DNA from: Flavobacterium sp. LHD-80
GTDB taxonomy: Bacteria; Bacteroidota; Bacteroidia; Flavobacteriales; Flavobacteriaceae
Reading direction: 5' to 3'
Assembly: GCF_030929605.1 (NCBI RefSeq)
Contig: NZ_JAVFVS010000012.1
Location: 62,001-126,000 of the forward strand
DNA length: 64,000 nucleotides
Part shown: one piece after another, positions 25,724 to 32,922 of the stretch
How the letters are laid out: each line of letters begins with the position of its first letter
How positions within the stretch are numbered: the stretch's first letter is position 1
The notes under the pieces: generated by a model
What the model saw: only the letters and a program-made list of their open reading frames with translations
Told to the model about the DNA's origin: nothing
Databases searched by the model: none
Translations under genes and position numbers: made by a program

Positions 25724-25769
25724 AAATTATTTGGGTTAGATTATATTGAATCGTAAAAAAGTATAAACC

Positions 25770-25777
25770 CAAATTTA
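25770..25777 (-). promoter_or_regulatory. -7 element of the NTF2-like gene
   Basis: TAAATTTG on the minus strand, a perfect TAnnTTTG about 47 bases before the start codon. A -33 TTG was not seen. Confidence 0.35.
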
Positions 25778-25824
25778 GCATAAATCCTCCAGAAATTTAC
25801 ATTTTAGCACGAGATAAAAAGTTA

Positions 25825-25869
25825 AATGCTGAAGAAAACAACCATTTTTACGTTGTTTTCTTCAGCATT
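25825..25869. terminator. 18-bp perfect palindrome after lipB
   Basis: Perfect 18-bp inverted repeat (arms start AATGCTGAAGAAAACAAC) with a 9-base loop, 31 bases after the lipB stop. The U-tract on the minus strand is poor (ACTTTTT after a few bases), so it is either an intrinsic terminator of moderate quality or an mRNA 3'-end stabiliser. Confidence 0.65.
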
Positions 25870-25899
25870 ATTCAATCTTACTTTATTTGAGAAGCTTTT

Positions 25900-26598
25900 T
25901 TACACAAATTCGGCTTCAAACAATTGCATTAAATGTTTCAGAATTTTAGCTTTTACTTCTTCTTCATCGACCTTTTCTACTCCAAGTTCGACTTGCAAAG
26001 AAGTAACGCCTTTTCCGCGAATTCCACACGGAATTATATTATCAAAATAACCTAAATCGACATTTACATTTAAGGCGAATCCATGCATGGTTACCCAACG
26101 AGAAGCACGAACGCCCATCGCACAAATTTTTCGTGCAAACGGAGTTCCAACTCCAAGCCAAACACCTGTTTCACCTTCGCTCCTACCCGATTCTAATCCG
26201 TATTCTGCTAATGTCAAAATGATAGCTTCTTCCAGAAAACGCAAATATTTATGAATATCTGTGAAGAAATTTTCTAAATCCAAAATAGGATAACCTACAA
26301 TTTGTCCTGGTCCGTGATATGTAATATCACCACCTCGGTTGATTTTATAAAAAGTAGCCCCTTTAGCTTCGAGCTGTTTTTCGTTTAATAACAAGTTTTC
26401 TAGATCACCGCTTTTTCCTAAGGTGTAAACATGTGGATGCTCAACAAAAATTAAATAATTTGGAGTTGGCAAGTCTAGTTCTTCTCTTCTGTTTTTGATT
26501 TTTAAATCGACAATATCCTTGAAAAGCTCTTCCTGATATTCCCATGTCGATTTATAGTCTCTGTTTCCCAGATCCTGAAGTTGAATTTTTTTATTCAT
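25900..26598 (-). CDS. lipB: Octanoyl-(acyl-carrier-protein):protein transferase LipB
   Basis: LipB (232 aa) moves the octanoyl group from ACP to lipoyl domains, the first step of lipoate synthesis. Signatures are RGGDITYHGPGQIVGYPI (about residues 82-99), the thioester Cys in NIIPCGIRGKGVTSL and the Lys in the same motif. Length is normal. It follows a lipoprotein gene by 5 bases and appears to be the last gene of a three-gene transcript with two paralogous lipoproteins. lipA is not in the window. Confidence 0.95.
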   Translation of the reverse strand: MNKKIQLQDLGNRDYKSTWEYQEELFKDIVDLKIKNRREELDLPTPNYLIFVEHPHVYTLGKSGDLENLLLNEKQLEAKGATFYKINRGGDITYHGPGQIVGYPILDLENFFTDIHKYLRFLEEAIILTLAEYGLESGRSEGETGVWLGVGTPFARKICAMGVRASRWVTMHGFALNVNVDLGYFDNIIPCGIRGKGVTSLQVELGVEKVDEEEVKAKILKHLMQLFEAEFV

Positions 26599-26603
26599 TT
26601 TAA

Positions 26604-27359
26604 TTATTTTTCAAACTCAACATCAAAGTTTAGTTTGTCCGGATTCTCCATATAATCCGTGAAAGAATATTGAATTGTAATTGATTTTCTGTCGTCGCTG
26701 AATAAAGCGCTCGGGTTAGAAACTTTTTTGATTTTTTTCGGAAAATGATATTTGACGATATAATTTGACGATGCAAAAATCATTTTAGACATATCAGCAG
26801 ATGAATCATTAAGTTTCTGCGTCAATTTTTGCTGATCTATAATTGCTTTTCTTGTAAATTTCTTTCCATCATAAGTATAACTTAACTTACTGTTATTGTC
26901 TCCAAAACCACTTCCAAGAGGATTTGCCGATGCGCCTCCTTCTAACTTTTGAAGCGTACTTGCGGTCTGTAAAATATCCTGAAGTTCATTTACACTTTTA
27001 AAATCAGTTGCCAGAGTCATTAAAAATTGTTTTTTCTCGGAACTCATTTTTGTCGTCACTACAAAATTTTCCAATTTTTTAAGTTCTTTCTGGGTTTCTG
27101 GCGATAATTTTGCGATACTGTCTTTTTTCTCAGCAAGTAATTGTTTGAAGGTAAAAGTCGAATCAATGTCTTTTTTGGCATCACCTCCTACTTGGTTCCC
27201 GATTTGATCACCAGCCATCTGCATTAAGGAAGAACCGTCCATGTCAACAGAAAATTTCCCAGATCCGTTATCGTTAATTGTAATGTTTTCTGTGAAAGTA
27301 CAGCTTGTTAATGCAACTAACAGAAAAGAAAAACTCAGCAGTTTATATAATTTTATCAT
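26604..27359 (-). CDS. Lipoprotein, paralogue of the upstream lipoprotein
   Basis: A 251-aa predicted lipoprotein (lipobox ending LVALTSC, Cys at about residue 20). After the Cys it reads TFTENITINDNGSGKFSVD. It has a Lys/Glu-rich helical middle and a C-terminal part with YHFPKKIKKVSNPSALFSDD. The next gene upstream shares both ends in the same order, so the two arose by tandem duplication. Family function is unknown. Probably anchored in the outer membrane facing the periplasm. Confidence 0.8.
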   Translation of the reverse strand: MIKLYKLLSFSFLLVALTSCTFTENITINDNGSGKFSVDMDGSSLMQMAGDQIGNQVGGDAKKDIDSTFTFKQLLAEKKDSIAKLSPETQKELKKLENFVVTTKMSSEKKQFLMTLATDFKSVNELQDILQTASTLQKLEGGASANPLGSGFGDNNSKLSYTYDGKKFTRKAIIDQQKLTQKLNDSSADMSKMIFASSNYIVKYHFPKKIKKVSNPSALFSDDRKSITIQYSFTDYMENPDKLNFDVEFEK

Positions 27360-27374
27360 AGTCTAATTTTTTAT

Positions 27375-27432
27375 CAAAGATACGAAGTCTTTTTTTAGAT
27401 TCTAAGATACTAAGGTTCTAAGATGCTAAGAA
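27375..27432. repeat. CTAAG octamer tandem repeat
   Basis: Four or more consecutive 7-8-bp units of the form TTCTAAG / ATACTAAG / GTTCTAAG / ATGCTAAG lie between the two lipoprotein genes. The same unit recurs at about 28178-28213 and, on the other strand, at 39841-39878 and 58740-58766. Confidence 0.6.
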
Positions 27433-27434
27433 AC

Positions 27435-28166
27435 TTATTGAAAGTCTTTTTGCTCTAAAACTACTTCTAAATCTGTACTTTCGAAATTTTGATAACAATC
27501 TGAAATTTGAAACTCTAGGGTTAATGATTTTTTGTCTTCACTTAAAATGGCTTTTTCGTTTGAAACCGATTTTATTTTCCTGGGAAAAATATAGTGTAAG
27601 GTATAGGATTGTATCACTTTATATTTAGCATACCATTTTTTTCTTTGGTCTACCATTTTTTTGTCCTCCTCAAATTTTTCCTGATCGACAATTACAACTT
27701 TTCTTTGAAAAGTAGTTCCGTCAAATCTGTAATTTATTTTGTAAGCTCTTCTTGCTATCGGAAAATTTTCTTTTAAAGAATTGGCAAGTCTAAGACTTTC
27801 ATAAAGATTGGGTACTTCTTCTATTTTTTTGAAATCTGACGAAACGATATTAAAATGTTCCACTTGAATGGGGTCAACTTTTATCTGCATTTTAACATTA
27901 GCATGTTCCTGAAATATTGCCTGATCAACTTTAAGAAACTTCACAAAAGTTTCCTGGTATTTTTTTATATAATCCCGAAAAACAAATGTTGTATCTACAA
28001 ACCTTTCGGCACTAAAATTTCGTCTCCCTATCTGCACCATACTATTTTCATCTTGAAGATTATAGACTTCAATATTTCCGCTTCCGTCCGGATTTATATT
28101 TATTGTTTCGGTTACTTGACAACTTGTTAGGAGAATTATAAAAATAAAGGCTTGTAGTTTTTTCAT
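27435..28166 (-). CDS. Lipoprotein, paralogue of the downstream lipoprotein
   Basis: A 243-aa predicted lipoprotein (MKKLQAFIFIILLTSC, Cys at residue 16). The segment VTETININPDGSGNIEVY and the C-terminal IFPRKIKSVSNEKAILSEDK align by eye with the downstream gene. The central part has diverged and has lost the Met/Gln-rich stretch of its partner. No domain of known function was recognised. It is the first gene of the lipoprotein-lipoprotein-lipB run; the region before it is filled with repeats and no promoter stands out. Confidence 0.78.
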   Translation of the reverse strand: MKKLQAFIFIILLTSCQVTETININPDGSGNIEVYNLQDENSMVQIGRRNFSAERFVDTTFVFRDYIKKYQETFVKFLKVDQAIFQEHANVKMQIKVDPIQVEHFNIVSSDFKKIEEVPNLYESLRLANSLKENFPIARRAYKINYRFDGTTFQRKVVIVDQEKFEEDKKMVDQRKKWYAKYKVIQSYTLHYIFPRKIKSVSNEKAILSEDKKSLTLEFQISDCYQNFESTDLEVVLEQKDFQ

Positions 28167-28177
28167 TTATTCTGAAG

Positions 28178-28225
28178 AGGTTCTGAGGTTCTAAGTAGCT
28201 AAGATACTAAGTTTTTAAGATGTTT
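28178..28225. repeat. CTAAG octamer tandem repeat, second copy
   Basis: Repeated units such as GTTCTAAG, TAGCTAAG and ATACTAAG upstream of the lipoprotein operon, matching the block at 27375-27432. This is the first of several repeat elements filling the 461-base gap before lysS. Confidence 0.55.
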
Positions 28226-28256
28226 TCTTACAGAAATATTTTTATTCCCCACAATA

Positions 28257-28384
28257 TTGTCATTCCGAACAAGGACACGAGCGTTAGCGAACTGGCGAAG
28301 CAATCTCCGCAAGTAGCTCGTCAAAGATGGGTGAAGTTCTATGTGGAGTTTCTTGCGAAGATTCCTCGTTCCTCGGAATGACAA
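28257..28384. mobile_element. MITE-like element with 12-bp terminal inverted repeats
   Basis: A 128-bp segment bounded by perfect 12-bp inverted repeats TTGTCATTCCGA and TCGGAATGACAA. The interior is noticeably richer in G and C than its surroundings and shows internal partial palindromes. It contains no gene; a 69-codon minus-strand frame across it is not a protein. The structure fits a small non-autonomous mobile repeat of a kind often seen in Flavobacterium spacers. No transposase is in the window and a target-site duplication is not obvious. Confidence 0.6.
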
Positions 28385-28446
28385 GAATACTTGACTACTG
28401 ATATGCACCGCAACTCAAACGTCTTCTGAAAACAAAAACATCTCGT

Positions 28447-28517
28447 CTAGCCCCGATAGAAGCGGTATCCTTTTTCTGGCTTCTTTAGACAGGAAAAGAT
28501 ACAAGCGGATAGCGGGA
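28447..28517. repeat. Structured palindromic repeat upstream of lysS
   Basis: About 70 bases able to fold into a long imperfect hairpin. CCCG pairs with CGGG at the base, and TATCCTTTTTCTG pairs with CAGGAAAAGATA at the top. The internal loop carries the same AGCGG motif on both strands of the loop (GATAGAAGCGG on the left, AAGCGGATAG on the right). It looks like a dispersed structured element, not a simple terminator. I recall similar sequences between genes in other Flavobacteriia, but this could not be searched. Confidence 0.55.
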
Positions 28518-28595
28518 CAAAACGTCCTTGAAACCCAATAAATTGCTGCTACAAAAAATCTAAAATCTGCATTCTAAAATCTGCATTCTTTTCTT

Positions 28596-28603
28596 TATCT
28601 TTG
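28596..28603 (+). promoter_or_regulatory. -7 element of lysS
   Basis: TATCTTTG, a perfect TAnnTTTG, 24 bases before the lysS ATG. The -33 region is occupied by AATCTAAA/ATCTGCATTCT repeats and lacks a clear TTG. Confidence 0.5.
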
Positions 28604-28627
28604 CACACTTAAAAAACAGAGCACAAA

Positions 28628-30331
28628 ATGGCATTATCAGAACAAGAAATCATTAGAAGAGAAAAACTTCAAAACTTACGCAACTTAGGAATCAATCCTT
28701 ATCCGGCTAATCTTTTTCCTGTAAATCATACTTCGAAGCAGATAAAGGAAACTTTTGAGGAAGGTAAGAAGGTTATTGTTGCTGGACGTTTAATGAGTGT
28801 TCGTGATCAAGGTAAAGCTTGTTTTGCTGAATTACAAGACAGCGAAGGACGTATTCAACTATATGTGAATCGTGATGTTTTGTGTGAAGGTGACGATAAA
28901 ACTTTGTACAACCAAGTATTTAAAAAATTAACCGATTTAGGTGATTTTATTGGTGTTGAAGGTGAATTGTTTACTACGCAAGTTGGTGCAAAATGTATTC
29001 GTGTAAGCGGTTTTACTTTTTTAAGTAAAACATTGCGTCCGCTTCCGTTGCCAAAAGTTGACGAAGAAGGAAATGTACACGATGCTTTTAATGATGCTGA
29101 ATTGCGTTACAGAATGCGTTATGTAGATTTAACTGTAAATCCACAAGTTAAAGAAACTTTCATTAAACGTACTAAATTATTTACTGCGATGCGTGGTTAT
29201 TTTAACGACGCTGGATATCTTGAAGTTGATACTCCGGTTTTACAGTCAATTCCTGGTGGTGCTTCGGCAAGACCATTTATTACGCACCATAACTCGCTTG
29301 ATATTCCGCTTTACATGCGTATTGCGAATGAATTATACTTAAAAAGATTAATTGTTGGTGGATTTGAAGGTGTTTATGAGTTTTCTAGAAACTTCCGTAA
29401 CGAAGGTATGGACAGAACGCATAATCCCGAATTTACTGCAATGGAAATATATGTAGCCTACAAAGACTACAACTGGATGATGGAATTTGCTGAAGGTTTG
29501 CTAGAGCATTGTGCGATTGCTGTAAATGGTACAAGCGAAGTTACTTTTGGCGAACACACAATCAACTTTAAAGCGCCTTACGCTCGTGTTACAATGACCG
29601 ATTCAATCAAACACTTTACTGGTTTTGATATTTCTGGAAAAACAGAACAAGAATTGTTTGAAGCAGCAAGAGGAATGGGAATCGAGGTTGACGAAACAAT
29701 GGGTAAAGGAAAATTAATTGATGAGATTTTTGGCGCGAAATGCGAAGGAAATTACATTCAGCCAACTTTCATTACTGATTATCCTAAAGAAATGTCGCCA
29801 CTTTGTAAAGAGCACCGCGATAATCCAGACTTGACGGAGCGTTTTGAATTAATGGTTTGTGGTAAAGAAATCGCAAATGCTTATTCTGAATTAAATGATC
29901 CAATTGATCAAAGAGAGCGTTTTGAAGACCAAATGCGTTTGGCTGCAAAAGGTGATGATGAAGCAAACGGAATTATCGACGAAGATTTCTTAAGAGCGCT
30001 TGAATACGGTATGCCTCCAACTTCTGGAATGGGAATTGGAATGGATCGTTTGATTATGTATTTGACAAATAATGCTTCTATTCAGGAAGTTCTATTGTTC
30101 CCGCAAATGCGTCCGGAGAAAAAACTTGCTCAGATCGAATTGACTGAAGAAGAAAAAGTTATCATTACTTTATTGAAAGGAAACGAAAATAAAATGGAAT
30201 TGGCGCAACTAAAAGTTACTGCTGCTTTAAGTGGTAAAAAATGGGATGCGTCTATGAAAAATTTATCTAAACACGGTTTGACTAAAGTTGCTGTTGATGG
30301 CGAGTTTAAATTTGTTGAATTGGTGGGGTAA
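28628..30331 (+). CDS. lysS: Lysyl-tRNA synthetase (class II)
   Basis: LysRS (567 aa) charges tRNA-Lys. The N-terminal OB-fold anticodon-binding domain (about 55-150) is followed by the class II core with motif 2 (FRNEGMDRTHNPEFTAMEIY, about 255-275) and motif 3 (GMGIGMDRLIMYLTN, about 475-490). A C-terminal extension of about 60 residues follows motif 3 (beginning EKKLAQIELTEEEK). It is absent from E. coli LysS and, from memory, common in Flavobacteriia. Monocistronic, with its own -7 element and a strong terminator. Confidence 0.96.
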   Translation: MALSEQEIIRREKLQNLRNLGINPYPANLFPVNHTSKQIKETFEEGKKVIVAGRLMSVRDQGKACFAELQDSEGRIQLYVNRDVLCEGDDKTLYNQVFKKLTDLGDFIGVEGELFTTQVGAKCIRVSGFTFLSKTLRPLPLPKVDEEGNVHDAFNDAELRYRMRYVDLTVNPQVKETFIKRTKLFTAMRGYFNDAGYLEVDTPVLQSIPGGASARPFITHHNSLDIPLYMRIANELYLKRLIVGGFEGVYEFSRNFRNEGMDRTHNPEFTAMEIYVAYKDYNWMMEFAEGLLEHCAIAVNGTSEVTFGEHTINFKAPYARVTMTDSIKHFTGFDISGKTEQELFEAARGMGIEVDETMGKGKLIDEIFGAKCEGNYIQPTFITDYPKEMSPLCKEHRDNPDLTERFELMVCGKEIANAYSELNDPIDQRERFEDQMRLAAKGDDEANGIIDEDFLRALEYGMPPTSGMGIGMDRLIMYLTNNASIQEVLLFPQMRPEKKLAQIELTEEEKVIITLLKGNENKMELAQLKVTAALSGKKWDASMKNLSKHGLTKVAVDGEFKFVELVG

Positions 30332-30387
30332 AATTTTTAAAAATTCCAATTTTGGAAATTATAGATTCCAAAATTAATTAATATTCA

Positions 30388-30424
30388 AACCCGACAGGTT
30401 TTAAAAATCTGTCGGGTTTTCTTT
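30388..30424 (+). terminator. lysS terminator (bidirectional)
   Basis: AACCCGACAG / CTGTCGGGTT stem (10 bp) with a short AT loop, followed by TTTT on the plus strand and preceded by an A-rich stretch. It lies between the convergent lysS and lipoprotein genes. Confidence 0.88.
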
Positions 30425-30437
30425 TCGAATAATTTGA

Positions 30438-31034
30438 TTAAAACGAATACTTCTCCATTTTTTTATCTGTAATATCCAGAACCTTGGCGCTTTCTTTTGG
30501 CGTTACACCTTTCCAAATTTCCTGAACTGAAGGATTTGACGGATATTTTCCGTTTTTCATTTTTATAAGATGAAATTCATTTCCGCTTTGTATGATTAAA
30601 TCAGAGAAATTTTCTGTTGATGAAGTGGCGATAAGAATTGGAAATTCAGTCACCGAAAAACGGTTTATTAAACTTCCATCATTATTTAAAATATAACCCG
30701 AACAGCCCCCACTTCCGCAGAAATACGAATTTGAAAAACCAACAAAATATTCATTTTTACTATCGTTGTTTAAATCAAAAGCTTGGTAATAAAAAAATCG
30801 ATCTGCTTTTGTCATTGCAGGTAAATCTTTTTCTAATAAAATATTTAACCGAGTTCTAATCAGTTCAACTGTTTTATCATCTCTTGGTGGCGCATCACTT
30901 AAATTTGCGGTTCCGCCAACTGTTTTTGACAAGGTATCTTGAACAATAGTTTTAACAATATTGCTTGATTCTTTTTTGTTTTGGCAAGAATAAAATGCCA
31001 GAATCCCGATTAAAATTAAAATTTTACTTTTCAT
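30438..31034 (-). CDS. Hypothetical lipoprotein
   Basis: A 198-aa predicted lipoprotein (MKSKILILIGILAFYSC, Cys at residue 17). The mature part has a low-complexity Ser/Thr/Lys start, then DLNNDSKNEYFVGFSNSYFCGSGGCSGYILN. This Asp/Asn-rich segment followed by a CGSGGC motif resembles calcium-binding 'repeat of a propeller' segments, with a likely disulfide. No family was recognised with confidence. It is monocistronic and shares its terminator region with lysS. Confidence 0.7.
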   Translation of the reverse strand: MKSKILILIGILAFYSCQNKKESSNIVKTIVQDTLSKTVGGTANLSDAPPRDDKTVELIRTRLNILLEKDLPAMTKADRFFYYQAFDLNNDSKNEYFVGFSNSYFCGSGGCSGYILNNDGSLINRFSVTEFPILIATSSTENFSDLIIQSGNEFHLIKMKNGKYPSNPSVQEIWKGVTPKESAKVLDITDKKMEKYSF

Positions 31035-31099
31035 AATCTGATATTTTTAAATCTACATCTTCATTTACAAGTATTAAATTACGAAAAATATTCGACAAT

Positions 31100-32122
31100 T
31101 TAAACCAGGAGTGCTGCTTTGTTTTCAATATCATTTTGCGTCAATAATGACTTTATATTATTAAAAGTCACTAATGCAATCTGCGTTAAAGCTTCGTTGG
31201 TAAAAAACGCCTGATGCGCTGTTACCAAAACATTCGGAAAACTCATTAAACGCTGAATTGCGTCATCCTGAATAATATCTGCAGATAAATCCCTGAAAAA
31301 CAATTTTTCTTCCTGCTCGTAAACATCAATTCCCAAATAACCTATTTTCCCTTCTTTCAAACCTTCAATAACCGCCGAAGTTTCAATTAATCCACCACGG
31401 CTGGTATTGATGATCATAACACTATCTTTCATCAACGCAATCGAATCATCATTTATTACATGCTTTGTCTGGTCATTTAGCGGGCAATGAAGTGAAATAA
31501 TATCACTCGATTTAAATATCTCTTCTAAACTCACAAAAGAAACGCCATCCTTGATCATTTCATCATTTTCGACAATATCATAAGCCAATACCTTACAGCC
31601 AAAACCTAAAGCAATTTTAGCAAATGCTTTCCCAATATTTCCCGTTCCAATAATTCCGATTGTTTTTCCGAATAAATCAAAACCTAATAATCCGTTTAAG
31701 GAGAAATTCTGCTCACGGACTCTGTTATAAGCTTTATGTGTTTTTCGGTTTAGGGTTAAAATCATTGCCATGGCATGTTCTGCAACTGCCTGTGGTGAAT
31801 AAGCTGGAACTCGGCAAACTTTTATATTGTTTTTTTTTGCTGCTTCTAAATCGACATTATTAAAACCAGCACATCTTAAAGCTATAATTTTTACATTTTT
31901 TTCGGCCAATTGTTTAATAACCGCCTCGTTTACAATATCATTTACAAAAACACATACAATACTGGCATTTTCGATTAAAACAACAGTTTGAAGATTCAGT
32001 TGCGTTTCATAATAATCCAATTCAAAACCATAATCACTGTTGTATTTATTGAAAAAAGATTTGTCATACGGCTGTGTTGAGAAAAAAGCTATTTTATTAT
32101 TTAGTAATGTACTTGAGCTCAT
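31100..32122 (-). CDS. D-2-hydroxyacid dehydrogenase (D-lactate dehydrogenase-like)
   Basis: A 340-aa NAD-dependent enzyme of the D-isomer 2-hydroxyacid dehydrogenase family. The NAD motif GKTIGIIGTGNIGKAFA is near 152-168, the catalytic Arg lies in INTSRGG, the Glu in DVYEQEEKLFF and the His in VTAHQAFFT. The YEQE/LFF segment points to fermentative D-lactate dehydrogenases (pyruvate to D-lactate). It is monocistronic. ldhA would be a reasonable symbol, but the substrate is not proven. Confidence 0.87.
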   Translation of the reverse strand: MSSSTLLNNKIAFFSTQPYDKSFFNKYNSDYGFELDYYETQLNLQTVVLIENASIVCVFVNDIVNEAVIKQLAEKNVKIIALRCAGFNNVDLEAAKKNNIKVCRVPAYSPQAVAEHAMAMILTLNRKTHKAYNRVREQNFSLNGLLGFDLFGKTIGIIGTGNIGKAFAKIALGFGCKVLAYDIVENDEMIKDGVSFVSLEEIFKSSDIISLHCPLNDQTKHVINDDSIALMKDSVMIINTSRGGLIETSAVIEGLKEGKIGYLGIDVYEQEEKLFFRDLSADIIQDDAIQRLMSFPNVLVTAHQAFFTNEALTQIALVTFNNIKSLLTQNDIENKAALLV

Positions 32123-32319
32123 AATTAATTTTGTTCTAGGTTCTTAAAACGTCTTGATCCTTTAAAAATAAGCAATTATTTCTATACTATTGCTGTTCCT
32201 GTTAACGTTTTAATGAATTACGAATCAATATGTTAAATAAAACACAAATCTTTTATTTACTATTAAACCTAATGAATTTGTCAAAGTCTTATTGGTATAA
32301 CAATTAAAAAAACTTAATC

Positions 32320-32760
32320 ATGAAAAAACTATTTATCGCAGCTTTGTTATTTGTTGGAGTAGCATCTTTTGCACAAGACATGGATCAAAAACCAGCGCGT
32401 GAGCAAAGAGAAAGATTGACGCCTGAACAGCGTAATGAAAAACAGCTGAAAAAATTAACTTCTGAATTAAATTTAGATGCTAATCAGCAAACTCAGGTAA
32501 AACAGCTTTTGGCCGACCGAAGTGCTAAAGCAGAGAAATTGAGAGAAGCCCGTCAAGCAAGCAAGGAAAGCGGAACTAAACCAACTGCTGCCGAAAGAGA
32601 AGCTTTTAAAAAAGATATGTTAGCTGAAAGAGACGCAAACGATGCTAAAATGAAATCAATCCTGAATGCTGACCAATATACTAAATGGAAAAAACTTCAA
32701 GAAGAAAACAAAGACAAGGCTAGAGAAAAAATGAGAGAATACAAAAATGAAAGCAACTAA
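32320..32760 (+). CDS. Small secreted Spy/CpxP-like protein
   Basis: A 146-aa exported protein (signal MKKLFIAALLFVGVASFAQ). The mature protein is almost entirely helical and charged (Lys/Glu/Arg/Gln), with LTPEQRNEKQLKKLTSELNL, LDANQQTQVKQLL and LNADQYTKWKKLQEE. This is the repeated LTxxQ pattern of Spy/CpxP-like periplasmic proteins and of the related DUF4890 group. These act as chaperone-like or envelope-stress proteins; the role here is inferred. It is monocistronic with a strong downstream terminator. Confidence 0.75.
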   Translation: MKKLFIAALLFVGVASFAQDMDQKPAREQRERLTPEQRNEKQLKKLTSELNLDANQQTQVKQLLADRSAKAEKLREARQASKESGTKPTAAEREAFKKDMLAERDANDAKMKSILNADQYTKWKKLQEENKDKAREKMREYKNESN

Positions 32761-32880
32761 TACCGATTGGACAAAATATATAGTCCAAAAAAAATTGAAC
32801 TATTATTTTGTTCCATCGGCATTATACCAGAATTTATTGGACTAAACAACATTTACAATTGGTATAATTTGTTTTCATAA

Positions 32881-32909
32881 AAAAAGAGGCTTTTAAAGCC
32901 TCTTTTTTG
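32881..32909. terminator. Bidirectional terminator between the Spy-like gene and the metalloprotease
   Basis: AAAAGAGGCTTT / AAAGCCTCTTTT (12 bp, one-base loop centre) with flanking A and T runs, 13 bases from the minus-strand stop codon. It serves both convergent genes. Confidence 0.88.
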
Positions 32910-32922
32910 TTTTATAAATCTC

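Noticed and set aside
28199..28408. A 69-codon minus-strand frame in front of lysS
   Set aside because: It lies across the 128-bp element with terminal inverted repeats, and its sequence is simply that repeat translated. No start signal or domain.
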